A stretch of DNA of 64,000 nucleotides. Source: Phocoena phocoena (taxonomy: Eukaryota; Chordata; Mammalia; Artiodactyla; Phocoenidae). The stretch covers positions 49,284,080 to 49,348,079 of the forward strand of contig NC_089227.1 in the NCBI RefSeq assembly GCF_963924675.1, read 5' to 3'. Both the position numbers and the translations under genes were made by a program. The notes below the pieces were generated by a model. That model did no database searches. It had not been told where the DNA came from and saw nothing but the letters and a program-made list of their open reading frames with translations. Position 1 is the stretch's first letter. Each line of letters opens with the position of its first letter. Below, piece after piece: positions 12,951 to 25,400 of this stretch.

Positions 12951-14079
12951 CAGAAGCCCAGTCACCAACACACATCCAGCTCATGCCAAGCTTCCCTTGT
13001 CAAATCATCAGCTGACCCCTCTCCGTCTGATTCAATGAATTGCTGAGAGAATCAAAGACAAAATCTCTGTAAAATACATTATATTAGTTATTCCTGCAGT
13101 TCCACTTTTCTCACTGCTTGTGACTTATGCACCAATTAAAACTGTCCTGGGAGAATCTTTCTGATTCTACTCAAGTCAGAGTAAAGGACACATACATGCT
13201 TGGTGGCTTGTTCAAACACTAGTCACTCATAAAGGCTCATATGGGGAAGGCAATGCTCTAAGATTTATTCCGTAGGAAAGTATCAATTCTTATCCTAAAG
13301 TGGGGAAAAAAGAAAAAAAAAGGCCCGCTCAGCAGTCTGTCTGTAATAGCTACACTACAGTCCTTTGAGGCTGCTGGTCTGGGAACCAGACTCTGAGAAC
13401 CACTGGTCTAGGGCACAGCCTATTAAAACAAGTCAATCTTCATCTCAGGCTGCCTGCAGGTGTGCAAAAAAAAATTAAGGAATAGAAGTATTTGCTCCTT
13501 CTTAAACTGCTATTGTTTCAGCTTCCAATGCCAGTGGGCACCTCTCTTCAACAATCACTGAGTAATTAATCCTTTCCTCAGTACTGAGAAGTCAATAAAC
13601 AAACATTTAATCTACAAGGCTATTTAATCTAACTTAAAGTTTCACTTTAGCACTCAGCTAAATAGAAGATTTCAAAGGAAATTCTGCTTAACGATATGAT
13701 AAAATACCATACGATCCTGGCTTCAAGAGAAATTCGATTTCAGTAAGTTGAGCAAATGAGCTTATTAGTCAAAGTGAACTTATAAGATATCTATAGGTTT
13801 CATAAACTGAAGCAAACTAGTTCACTTGAATTGCTATGCATCTCCCTAGTATTTCTTAATGCGAAACAATGTATTTGTAGAAATCATCATTCTTTCTCAG
13901 GGGATAATTTACCAGGCTCTCATTTCAGCTTAAAATCTTGAATTCTACAGGACACATTCATACACAATGTCAAAGTTCAGGAACACTTAGACACTAAAAG
14001 AAGTGTTTTATAACAGTGAAGTTTTTAGAACATGTATAATTCCATTTATATTCTCAAGCTTTTCAATTCTATTTATCTT

Positions 14080-14143
14080 AAAATTAGTTTCATAAACTTA
14101 TGATTATAATAAAATTAGTTTCATAAACTGTTATGATTATAAT
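14080..14143. repeat. Two-copy tandem repeat of 31/33 bp
   Basis: The unit 'aaaattagtttcataaact' followed by 'tatgattataat' occurs at 14080-14110 and again at 14111-14143, where two extra bases are inserted. It is a recent-looking local duplication. Confidence 0.85.
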
Positions 14144-15476
14144 TCAATATCATTACATAATATATTTATTTGAGAAATGTCTGGTAACTCTCATTATTAG
14201 GTAATTTAATGATTCAAATATCCTGTTATTATTTTGATGTTATTTGCACTTATTAAGTTACCTTTTAATGAAAACACAAACAAAAAACCTTTTCCAAAAA
14301 GTATCGGAAAGATTTTTATTTTGAAGATGGGGAAAGCAAAGTATGGTTAAGCAAAAAGGTCTCTCCAACTGCACGGTTGAGTCTCTAACAAGGTAAGTAA
14401 TTCTCTGTATCAACTGTTATCACCCAGGAAAATACCCTACCAGGCAGAAAACTGCTGTTCATACTATCCAGAGTGAACTAAAGTAGAAATTAAAGAAAGC
14501 CAACTATGAAATCTATGTGAAAAATAAGAAATAAGCAGCTCCTAATCAACTGAGAAATGAGATTGATAAGCTCTTTATGTGCCCAGCTGAATATGGCATT
14601 GAAACACAAGGACCAAGCTTATCTCATGTTTGTTTTCTTCAAGTGGCTGCAAATAGATAATGGCTACCAGCAGGATCTACCTTACAAGTACACAGTCTAG
14701 TTCCACAAGTAGATCACAATGGCACCAAATTCATACCTTTTCACAAGAAGGGAGATTTACTGTCAATATTAAATTGGCAGCAAATGACCAGGGAAGCGAG
14801 AGACTGAAAACAAAAAACTCATCACACAGATGCAAACTAACACCCCTCACACAGACATATTCTCAGAAAGTGTTTCATGTTATCTTGTGCCGGTTATGGG
14901 TACCTGCAGCGACCGATGGACACTGAGTGGCAATCATCTCCTTGTCACCTCTGCGCTTGATCACATGTCACACTTTGCCCTTCACTTCAGCACCTCAGCT
15001 CTCGAAGACTCACAGTACACAAGGCCAGTTTCTCATGAGATGTTTCAGGATTGTGAGCTATTGATGTTACAGGTCATGCCAGTAATCCTGGACCAACACA
15101 CAAGCTTCTCCCCAGTCAGAAAGAACATGCAAAAAATTCCTTATCAGACAGTTGGCAGGAGCGCAAGGGAAATTGATTTTTATGTCATATTTGTTGGTAG
15201 AATAGCCCTGGCTTCAAAGCAAAGTTTAGAGTAACAGTACACAGTTACTAAAGACTAATTAAGTTCCGAAGTTTATCACTGGCTAAACTCACATTGTATC
15301 TGTGATACAAAGCAGATATTTAAGAATGGTGAACATATGACCCTGTACTTATGCTTGACTAACTAACTTGCAATTCTTTCCCTGAGTCAGCTAAGCCAGG
15401 TTTTGCTGTTCTAAGAGAAAAGTTAAATTCAAAGAGGGTAAGGCTTACAGGGAAAAATATCCCATTATTTAAAAAG

Positions 15477-15498
15477 GAAGGGAGGGAGGGAGGGAGGA
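15477..15498. repeat. (GGGA)n microsatellite
   Basis: About five GGGA units just downstream of the proposed VPS50 poly(A) site. Confidence 0.85.
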
Positions 15499-15689
15499 AA
15501 TCCTACCATCACCATTCTGCATGCTACTCAGGCACTGAAGAGGTTTACCCAATGAAATTACTTTTCATCATTGGTTTCAGGATACAAGACCATTAAAATT
15601 AGAAAACACTAAAAAAAAGTCCCATTATAGTTTCATGAAATCTGCCTGCTGTGGAAAAATATCAAAATGCAGTCTCACAGAGGCTGATC

Positions 15690-16286
15690 ATGTTAGAGTA
15701 TAATATTTATTAAATTTCATCATTTATGATCACTCTCACAACCAAATTAACCTTAACACAACTTTCACATTTAGAAACACAGACAGCAAACTGATTTTTC
15801 AACTATTTTGCTTACATTACTTTTCAACTGTCATGCAGTGCTCATAATTAGGAGATACTACTATACATTAACACTCTCATATTATGCTTATTAAGAACCA
15901 AATTCAGAGGGTAGAAAAATGCCAACATAAATTCATTCTCCAAAACTGCCCACGAATGTATTGTCACTGTTCTTTCTAATCATATATTTATAGTACATTC
16001 TTCAGTAAAAGGTATAACTGTAGTCACATAACAATAGTTATGATGAGGCAATATCATTTCAAGAAAGAAATACAACAAATGAAACTAAAAATTGAAGAGA
16101 AGCAATCGGAGCATATAAAAATCATTTGAGAACACCACATAAACTCCAATGTTTTCCACTTTCCAGTTGGAAAGAACATGCACAAAGTTTTCTTAAGACA
16201 GTTGTCAGGAGTGCATGAAAAATTGGCTTTCATGTCATGTATGTTGAGAGAAGATCAATGTCATTGAGGAAAAGGGACTGTGTTCA
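15690..16286 (-). other. VPS50: Likely VPS50 3' UTR with candidate poly(A) signal
   Basis: The sequence downstream of the stop codon is AT-rich and free of recognisable SINEs or LINEs. The nearest canonical AATAAA I noted on the minus strand is at 15711-15706, about 580 nt after the stop, so cleavage would fall near 15690. Further AATAAA hexamers lie at lower coordinates, and longer 3' UTR isoforms are possible. The end is therefore a guess. Confidence 0.4.
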
Positions 16287-16406
16287 TTATCTTTTGGGTC
16301 TGTCTATATCATCTATAGCTGAGAGAAGCTTTTGTCTTGCTTTCTTATTGATATGGGATCCCAGGCAAACATTTACCAGATTGGTCAGCTGCTTCGTCGA
16401 ATACTC
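16287..16406 (-). CDS. VPS50: VPS50 last coding exon with stop codon
   Basis: The coding part is 120 nt: [20 protein letters not shown] then [19 protein letters not shown] and a TAA stop at 16287-16289. The acceptor is TTTGAGCAG|GAG. The basic C-terminus DRPKR is the natural end of the protein. The exon continues into the 3' UTR at lower coordinates. Confidence 0.95.
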   Translation of the reverse strand, partial: EYSTKQLTNLVNVCLGSHINKKARQKLLSAIDDIDRPKR

Positions 16407-19400
16407 CTGCTCAAAAAAAGAAGATTCAAATTTAGTACACTAAAACACATGTATGTGATCAATGCAAAAAACAGGCAGACAGATATTCAGGTCTCAGTGG
16501 ATAGTTACTGAGCACTAGAAATCAGTGTAAAGCAGTGGAAACTGTAGTCAAGACATGGAAGACACACTGTTTACAGAGCTGTTAATAGTGGGGAATAAGG
16601 ATACCTATAGTACACACTTGAAACAGGAAGCACTAGAATGTTTTTAATACGGCACATAACATACCAATTAAGATCACACACTATGCTTCTTTCTATGACA
16701 GTCTTTGTTATTAGGTTATCAAAATACACTGACATTTCAAAATTTTAAGATGCCACTAAGTAAGCAGTTTCTAGCACTGTACCTTTTGCAAACATTTTAG
16801 GTAAAAGAAAAAAATCTCCAACCACAGAACAACTCTTCTGAGATATAACAAATGAATAAGGTAACAAAGGACAAAAAGTTACTGGTTTTTAAACCCTCGT
16901 ATTATAATTGGTAGCTAGAAAGTACAATTAAGACTACAGTTGACCCTTGAACAATGCAGGGATGAGGGGTGCTGACCCTCCATGCAGTGGAAAACCTGCA
17001 CATAATTATAGTTAGCCCTCCTCATCAAGGTTCCTCTATATTCGAGGATTCAACCAACTGAGGATGATCATGTAGTACTACAGTATTTACTATTGAAAAG
17101 ATTTGCATATAAGTGAACCTGTACAGTTCAAATCCACGTTGTTCAAGGGTCAACTACGTAAGTATTATTTTGCTGTACAAATCAATTTAGTTCCTGGATT
17201 TCAGATAAGTTGTTAGGATGAGTATGAATAGGAGCTCATCAGAAAGTTTTATATCTTCATTTGGTTCTGGAGGATGAACAGTAAGAGTTCAGCTCAGGAA
17301 AGAGTTGTGTACTAGCATCTAATAAGAAAAGAACATGTCTTCACTGGAGGTAACCAATAAAACAGTGCAATTTCAAAACATGAGAAAGAGTTCATCTTAA
17401 AAATTCAGCAAACTGCTCAGTTTGTGTATCTGATCTCTGAGAGCACCTGTAAACACCTCATAAATTCTCTCAAGCAATCACTCAACATTTAGAAAGTACC
17501 ACCCAAGCACTGCACTAGACATTGTGGAAAGTTCTCTGAAAACAGGACAATCCGGGCTGCTGGGAAAACTTCACTGTATTACAAATATCAGTTAGTTAAA
17601 GCTTTTCCAAAATACGATTACTAAAAATTTTAGTCCACTATATTAAAAGAAGAAACCCTAAAATGGGCATCGTTCTTACATCAAATAATGGACCTCTACG
17701 AGCTGTGCTTTTTCTCTTCAGCTACTTGTCCTTTTACCCCAAATCCCTTCCTCAGTACCAACCCCAAAGTGTTTACAGCTTACTTTATTAAATGGATTCT
17801 AGCAACATCAGCAGTTCATCTGCATCTGGTTTAGCTTGGTTCTCAAATGACGGAGGTCAATGGGACAAAAAGTGGTGACATATTTCTCAATTCTGGTGTA
17901 TTGATTAAATCACTGAAAATAACATGTACATTTCTACTTTGCTCCCAAAGATCTGAAACTGCCCTACAGTGGGCACGTTTACACAAAGTTCAGGCTAATG
18001 GTCCAGACTAAAACTCATTTCATTTATCTACAGTGTTGAAACTAGAAAGGATGAGCCTGATAAAGTAAATATAAATAATTCCTTACTTCCTTACCCAGTC
18101 AAATGAAATAAAAATTTACTTAGCTTTTACCCATGATGTTTACAGTATTAATAAATGTGAACACTAGAGTTACTGACGGAATAAGATTTGGTGATAATTT
18201 TAACACTTCTCATATTTTCATTAAATCTGTCTTTACATACTGCCTATCTAGACAAATGATATATAATAACAACTATACCGAAAAGCTCCCTGTATTGAGC
18301 ATTCTCTGGTGATATATGTTGAGTTGAACTGTGTCAAAAAAATTCAGCATCCACAATAACACTTGCTATAAGTAGTATTTTTCTCTACTTACCTATATAT
18401 TCACACAAAAGAAAAATAATCTCACCTATACTTAAGGTAAAATCTAATGTAGGATGAGGTTAAATTTAGCTATTTAAATATTAATATACCAATCATCACT
18501 ACTACATGTCAGTGTGTTCAGGCCATCACCCATTCATGGTTCAGGGCTACAAGAAGGTTTAAGTTACATAACAGACTTTAGCTTGTGAATCATTTCAATG
18601 TTGCTATATTCAATTTGTCCTGATGTTAACCAATTTCAGCCTTCTCCTACAACACAGCTGCAGGATAAACACAGCTAAAGTTCAGACTCTGGCTGTTTTT
18701 CCAGATAATTACTGCTACAGTTCACAAAGTCTCAAAAGGATTTGATCAGGCAAAGGACATTGCATAAACAGTGTGAATATGGTAAAGAACTGGCATAATT
18801 AGTTCATGCTAAAAAAAGCAAATGTTTCTATTTCACCCATATGATTTTGAATTATATACTAGACAAGAACAGCACAATGGATAAGGAATAAAATTAACTG
18901 TTTCCCAGCTCTCACCCTATGCTCTTTGATCCAGCGTTCCATGTCATTCTCAGTTAGATAGTACGCTTTAATATAGGTTTCCACAAATTCTTTATCTGGA
19001 ATTGGTCTAATATCTGTTAGTTTTTCAAGTTTCATTAAAAACTGTTGAAAATCCAATTGCATCAAGGCACGACCCTCATTACTACACTTCTTGACGTTGG
19101 CATATCTAAGACACACAAGAATTAAAACACATAAATGATGGGATGGTTAGAAAAAGAAACCTTTAGGTACTTAAACTTTTCTCTAATCCACATTTGGTGA
19201 GATTCTATGAGAAAAAAGAGCACATGAGCCTTGAGTCAGAAGGACTGGGTTGTGTTCCAGCCCTGTCACCAAGCAGTCATTTTACCTATCGGGGCCTCAG
19301 TTTCCTCATTTGCAAAGCAAAAAGATCAAATAACTTCTAAGGTTTCTTCCTGCTCTACAGACCATAGTTCTGCCCACTCAGTTAACATAATCATCTGTAA

Positions 19401-22400
19401 GAATGTTAAACTGGTATTTAACTGGTATTCCAGTTAATCTGGCTGCCAAGAATTATTTATAAAACTAAGCTATGAATATTCCCAAGTAATCTTAGCTTCA
19501 TAAAACTGTTCAATATTTTAACTACTCAATGCAAAGAAAACAAATGAAATAACTCTCCCGTAAACATTCAGCAAACCTAAGAAACATGTAAGCATATAAG
19601 CAAAGAAAGTACATACATATTTTTCATAAAAAACACTTTATAGACTTATTCTGAGACCCCACACTACTAAAAAACTGTGTTCTAAGGTGGACTAGTAATA
19701 AGAATAAATATGTTAACCCTAACAGTACATTTTATTATTCATAAGTCAGTGTCTCATTCCTTCAAGCATACAAAATGTGGAGAATTCAACACTAGGAAAT
19801 GAGGTACTTCCCCTAAGGAAATCTGCAAGAAAACTAGTTTATATTATTTAAAGTGACCAAGCTTTTTTTTTTTTTTTAAAATAAGTGTTTTATACACAAA
19901 TATAACATTTGTTATTCACTTTTCTACTATTAAATAAATTTGTTAACAGTACAATCCAGTCATGATTGTTGACCGAGAGCCATTTTGGGATTTACAGCAC
20001 TGCTGGTTGCAACCCTAACCCTAACCGACTGGATGGTGTATTATACAAAATGCCAAGGCTGTTGTCAGCTTGTCACCGTCACTTCCACTTTCAAACACAT
20101 TCATTTTTATGACAAATAAGAAACGATGAGAAATCAGATAAATGATAGTGTGAAAATTCAACTGATGTGCAATTCTAGATCACTGTGAATGGTCTTTGAA
20201 ATAGCAGTTTGCTTTCCAGGGATATTTTAAATGTATTACTGATTCTTATTTGTATTCTAGATGTTACAGGCAGAGTAAGCATGGTCTCTAAGTGGGAAAA
20301 TTACTTTTGATCTGTAAACTCAACATATGAAAGATTGATACAGTTTACAATGATATAATAATGATATTAACAGTGATATAGTGGCTATGAGGACTGATTT
20401 TACCATTAGAAAATGAGGAGTTCATAAGCCTTCTCTGCATTTAAAAACTATGTGAACTTGGACAAGTTACTTAACCTCTTTAGCCTTGAGTTTCTGAGGC
20501 TAGGTTATCTCTCTGTTGACAAAACAGCGAGAATACTACCACCAAAGAGAGTTTATGTTAGGATTTGGTGATAGAATCCTGTGAAGGGCTTGTTTCAATA
20601 AATGACAAATAGCACTCAATGAATGCTATGTATAATCAACATTGTTATAATTGTATTAGGTAATAATAATTATTACTAGTTTAATTTTCAGATAACCATT
20701 AGATGCTGCATTCCTCACTCCTCTACTAGCTGATTCTAAGTCACCAGCAAGAAAAAAAAGTGACACAGTGGCGTTTAAGGTCTTTTTTCTAACTACATTC
20801 CAAAGTTAAACCTGAATTACTATGAGACTGTCTGCTATTTATCACTATTTATCACTATCTCTACCTATTCTCTGCATCTATTAGTGATAACATATAATGT
20901 TATTCATATATTATGATTTATCACTAAAGAATCAGATAATGCTTTCATGAAAAACTTACCCTTCCACAATTGTTCTATTAGCCAGACGTATACAATGTTC
21001 CCAAAGTATATTAGACACGGGCAAGGGTATCCGAACTCTCTTAGAAACTTCATTTAACCTCGTGTTAAACTGCTCAAATTCCTAAGACGACAAAAATCGT
21101 GGCCATATGTGAATATAATTATAATGTTACATTGCTTTCCCATCTTAGAGGCAAAAAAGATTTTAAAATGCTCAGAATGAAATCAAGTAAAACAAAGAGA
21201 GATAATGCCAAAGATAATTTGGACTTAGTGTGAAGTGTTTTTTTAAGTATATCAAATTGAATAAATCATGTTGTAATACAGAGTACACTACATTTCATCT
21301 CAAAGGAAATAAGTGTCATTAACTGATTAAACAATGTTCAAGTGTTTCTACATCTCAAATTTTTATATGACTGTCAGTATGGATTAAAAAGGCTTAATAA
21401 CTAATATATCTTTAAAAGTATCTTTAAGAAACCCATATTTTAAAAAAGCGTTTGAATGAGCTTTCACCTCAGAGTGAACTATTTGTAATTTGTAGCTGTA
21501 CACCTTACAGAGCAATCTGATAAATTATTCTCTTTCCTAAACATTCTTTTAAAGTAAATAAATTATTACATACTGAATGATTCAAAAGTCATGTAATAGT
21601 TCTAAATTTTTAGCACCAAAAAAACTCCATAATATACATTATCTCATTACGTATAGAAAAACTGAACATTTTATTACTTATTAGTACCTTTTGTGATACC
21701 ACTCTACTAAAAAATATATGTAACTAATTTAGACAATTTCAACAGCTACATGAAAGCAGATGGTTCACCCTTCAGTAAATTTATTTCTGATTTCTTCCGA
21801 CTATTATCATCTCAATATGTTCACTTACAAAAGTAAATGCTGTTGATCCTTTCTCGACAATACAGTTCAAATAATTTTAACAAGCCTTAAAATGATATAT
21901 TTTTCTTTAGTTTCCTCAATAGAGAAACTACACAATGTGTACCAAGTCAAGACTGACATGTATTCAAATAACACAGGTGGAAAAAAATCTGATCATCACC
22001 AATCAAGCTACCACATGATCGTTGTGTTATCTCTGGCTGCTTCCTAAATCACAATTTTTTAATGATTTTTGACAGTTAACTGCTTTTAATCATTTATGAG
22101 AAAGAAGTAGGTCTTCAGCCCACTAAGCTTACTTTTGAAAATCAAAGTAAATAAGTAATTGCTCTTCCTCTTTTTCATTTCATGAATCTAGCAAAACAGT
22201 ATTTGCTACTGTATTTATGCTTCATACTACAGTAAACTCTGCTTTAGATTTCAAGAGTCATAATTCAATACTTTTCATTAATATTTTAAAGATAAATTTA
22301 TAGGCTTACTATATGAAATGCCATTCTACTCATTGCTAAATCCAATGTTCAAGAATGCTTATTGTTAAATGAATAATAAAACTACTTCATTTTACTTATG

Positions 22401-25400
22401 ATTCTTTTGGGACAGATTCTTTTGCAGACTGCTTTTACCTAAAGGTTTGGACTTGGAAAAGTAACAGAACAAAAGTTACCATAAAAGTTTATTTTCTTTT
22501 TTTAAATAAATGTATTTATTTATTTTTGGCTGCGTTGGGCCTTCTTTGCTACACACAAGCTTTCTGTAGTTGTGGCGAGCGGGGGCTACTCTTTGTTGTG
22601 GTGCGCAGGCTTCTCATTGCAGCGGTTTCTCTAGTTGCAGAGCACAGGCTCTAGGCGCACGGGCTTCAGTAGTTGTGGCATGTAGGCTCTAGAGCACAGG
22701 CTCAGTAGTTGTGGCGCATGGGCTTAGCTGCTCCGCGGCATGTGGGATCTTCCCGGACCAGGGCTCGAACCCATGTCCCCTGCACTGGCAGGTGGATCCT
22801 TAACCACTGCACCACCAGGGAAGTCCCATGAAAGTTTCTTTATGAGAGAAAGTCTTAAACTGCTGAAACTTGGGTTCAGGTTAATAATCTGAATAACACT
22901 GGTTCTTTCTTATAATATTAATGTTTCTTGGAATTAAGAATAACTGAAGCAAGTAGCCTCTTCTAGTATGTATATTCACTGAAGGCAGAAGTCTCTTTTT
23001 TCTTGCATCCCCATAAGTACCAAAATTAGCAGGTCATAAAAAACAGAATCAACTTTTCAAAAACAGAACTGTTCAAAAAAGAAGGGGTGTGATTTATAAA
23101 TTACATGTATCTTTTACATTCCAATTAAAATTTCCAGCTGAAGTCTCCTAGGTGATCTAGAAATCAAAGTTCTTCCAGGGTGGCAATTATAGAGCATGCT
23201 TAGATCTCATGCTAATACCTAGACACTGTTAACTGATCTGGCACCCTTAGTTCCTTGAGTCTGAGGACAGCCCGAGAGTCCTCAACCCAGTCCTCCAGAA
23301 AGGTGCCAGACGTCACTGGGAGCTGGCACACCAGCTGAATTCAGCTGCTATCTCTGTTTTGATCTCTGGCTTTGTTTACTGGTTCTCAAGTGTCCCAGCC
23401 TATTATTTACTGCCTTTGGCTAAGCAGGTAAGAATATTGGTGTAAATGAGGTAAGTCAAGAGCTAAGAAGGGCCAATTTCTTTTCGCTGACAAATATGAA
23501 AAGCAAAATTTTTCTGAAAGCTGTTTTCATTTTCTCAGATGCTCTTCCCTCACCTCAGACGTGCACATGGTTCATTTCCTCACTTCCCTCAGGCCTCTCC
23601 TCAATTCTCACTTTATCAGAGTCCTTCTGTGACCATAAGTAAATAAATGGTATTCCTCTCCAACCCATACGCTGCCACTCTCTATCCCTCTTCTGCTGGT
23701 TATTTTTTCACCAGACTCTTCATCACCTGACATATTATATATTAATGTATCTCTTTCGGGCCTCTCACTGTTGTGGCCTCTCCCGTTGCGGATCACAAGC
23801 TCCGGACGCGCAGGCTCAGCGGCCATGGCTCACGGGCCCAGCCGCTCTGCGGCATGTGGGATCTTCCTGGACCAGGGCACGAACCCGTGTCCCCTGCATC
23901 GGCAGGCTGACTCTCAACCACTGCACCACCAGGGAAGCCCTAATGTATCTCTTTATTGCTGTCCCTGCGCCGGCATATAAATTCCTTGATGGCACATAAG
24001 TTCCTTAACTCACAACTATATCGCCAGCACCTAGATCAGTACATGGCATATGTCAGGTGATTTATAAATATCTCTTGATGCATAAATGAAAAAAAAATTA
24101 TCACAATTCTTTCCAGAAAACTTATAAATGTTAAGTCATTGAACACAAAGGTATTTGCATGACACATTGCAAAAGTAATGTGATTTCTGGAAAAAAAGCT
24201 TAGAATAATCAGGGGTGTAGTCTCTTGCTAATGAATATACACAACTCTAGAAATATCTTCTAATTAAACAGAAATATCCTCTTGTCACTACAGTCATGGC
24301 CATTGAGGTTACATAATATGAAGCCAGCTAAGACACACTAATCAGACTCTAATTCAAAATGGGATATTACTGAGCAAAAACAAAAAAATCTACAAAGTAT
24401 TCTTGGGTCTAAAAGAACACAAAATTTGGAAAGAAATCCTAATCCAACTCAGGGACTTTAATATCACAAGAATGCTAGAACGTGGTACAAACTATAATCT
24501 CACAATTTTGGAGCTATTGCAATTACAGGAATAATTCCCTTAGTAGAATTATCTTTAACAGAGATGTTTCCAAGAATACTTGCCTTTAACAGTGCATCTA
24601 CATATATGTTGTGCTGTGACATAATTTCTTTTACATCCCATTTCACATTAGCCATTAGGAGCAGCATCTGTTCATAATCAATGGCTTTACCAGCTACAAT
24701 CCAGTAAATTGGTTTGCGTAGTTCACTGGCTGTTGAGACGGTCTGAAATAAATTTCACAGAAATGAAACCAAATATTTTCTAAATGTATAAAATTTCTAA
24801 AATATATTTTGTTCCTGTTTCTAGTACACATCATATCTGAAAATAAAACACTATACACTTGGAGATTTAAATTATGAAAATACTTTAACTTGTGGGCAAG
24901 GAAGGGTCTTACTCAAAACATGATTTTGAGATATTCAACAAACTTGAGGCCACTGACAATTCAACTAAAAAACTACAGATTTTTTCACTTCTCTCCATTT
25001 CCATTTCTACTTGCACCTCAAGATCCCATCATCTCTCACCCACATTAGTCTAAAAGTCTTCAAACCAGTCTCCTGACTCTAGGTTTGCCATCTGAGGTCC
25101 ATTCTTTACACTTCCCCCAAAGTGCTTTCTAAAACACACACCTCACCATGCTACTCACCACCTCTTTCAAATCTTCCAGTAGCTTCCCAGTTCCCTTGGA
25201 ACAAAGTCCAGCTCCTGGCTGGGAGCACTGTATGTCATGTGACTTCTGCTTAATCACTCCGGCCATCTTTCTCATCACTGGCCCTCTTCCCCGCTCTGAG
25301 AATTTGAATTTTCCTTAGCTGCTCACAGGCACCGTGCTCTCTCATCTGTAGGTCTTCATATAAGCCACTACCTTAGTCGAAATATACTCCTCTCACCCTC

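Larger units (their letters stand above)
12951..15689. other. VPS50 downstream flank, no gene recognised
   Basis: Mostly unique-looking AT-rich DNA. It includes a tandem duplication at 14080-14143, a GGGA microsatellite near 15477-15498 and an open frame of 134 codons at 14830-15234 with no recognisable domain. It may contain extended VPS50 3' UTR. Confidence 0.4.

Noticed and set aside
14830..15234. 134-codon ORF as a possible gene
   Set aside because: No recognisable domain or splice context, and it overlaps one copy of a non-coding duplication also seen in the VPS50 3' UTR.
1..15690. Exons of the neighbouring gene CALCR, expected downstream of VPS50
   Set aside because: No calcitonin-receptor-like translation was seen. 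In human the gap between the genes is much longer than the flank available here.
18859..19116. 85-codon ORF as a separate small protein
   Set aside because: It is the penultimate VPS50 exon read through into both introns. The true exon is bounded by consensus splice sites.
23608..23999. ORFs of 69-84 codons
   Set aside because: They span a SINE and unique flank. No gene signature.
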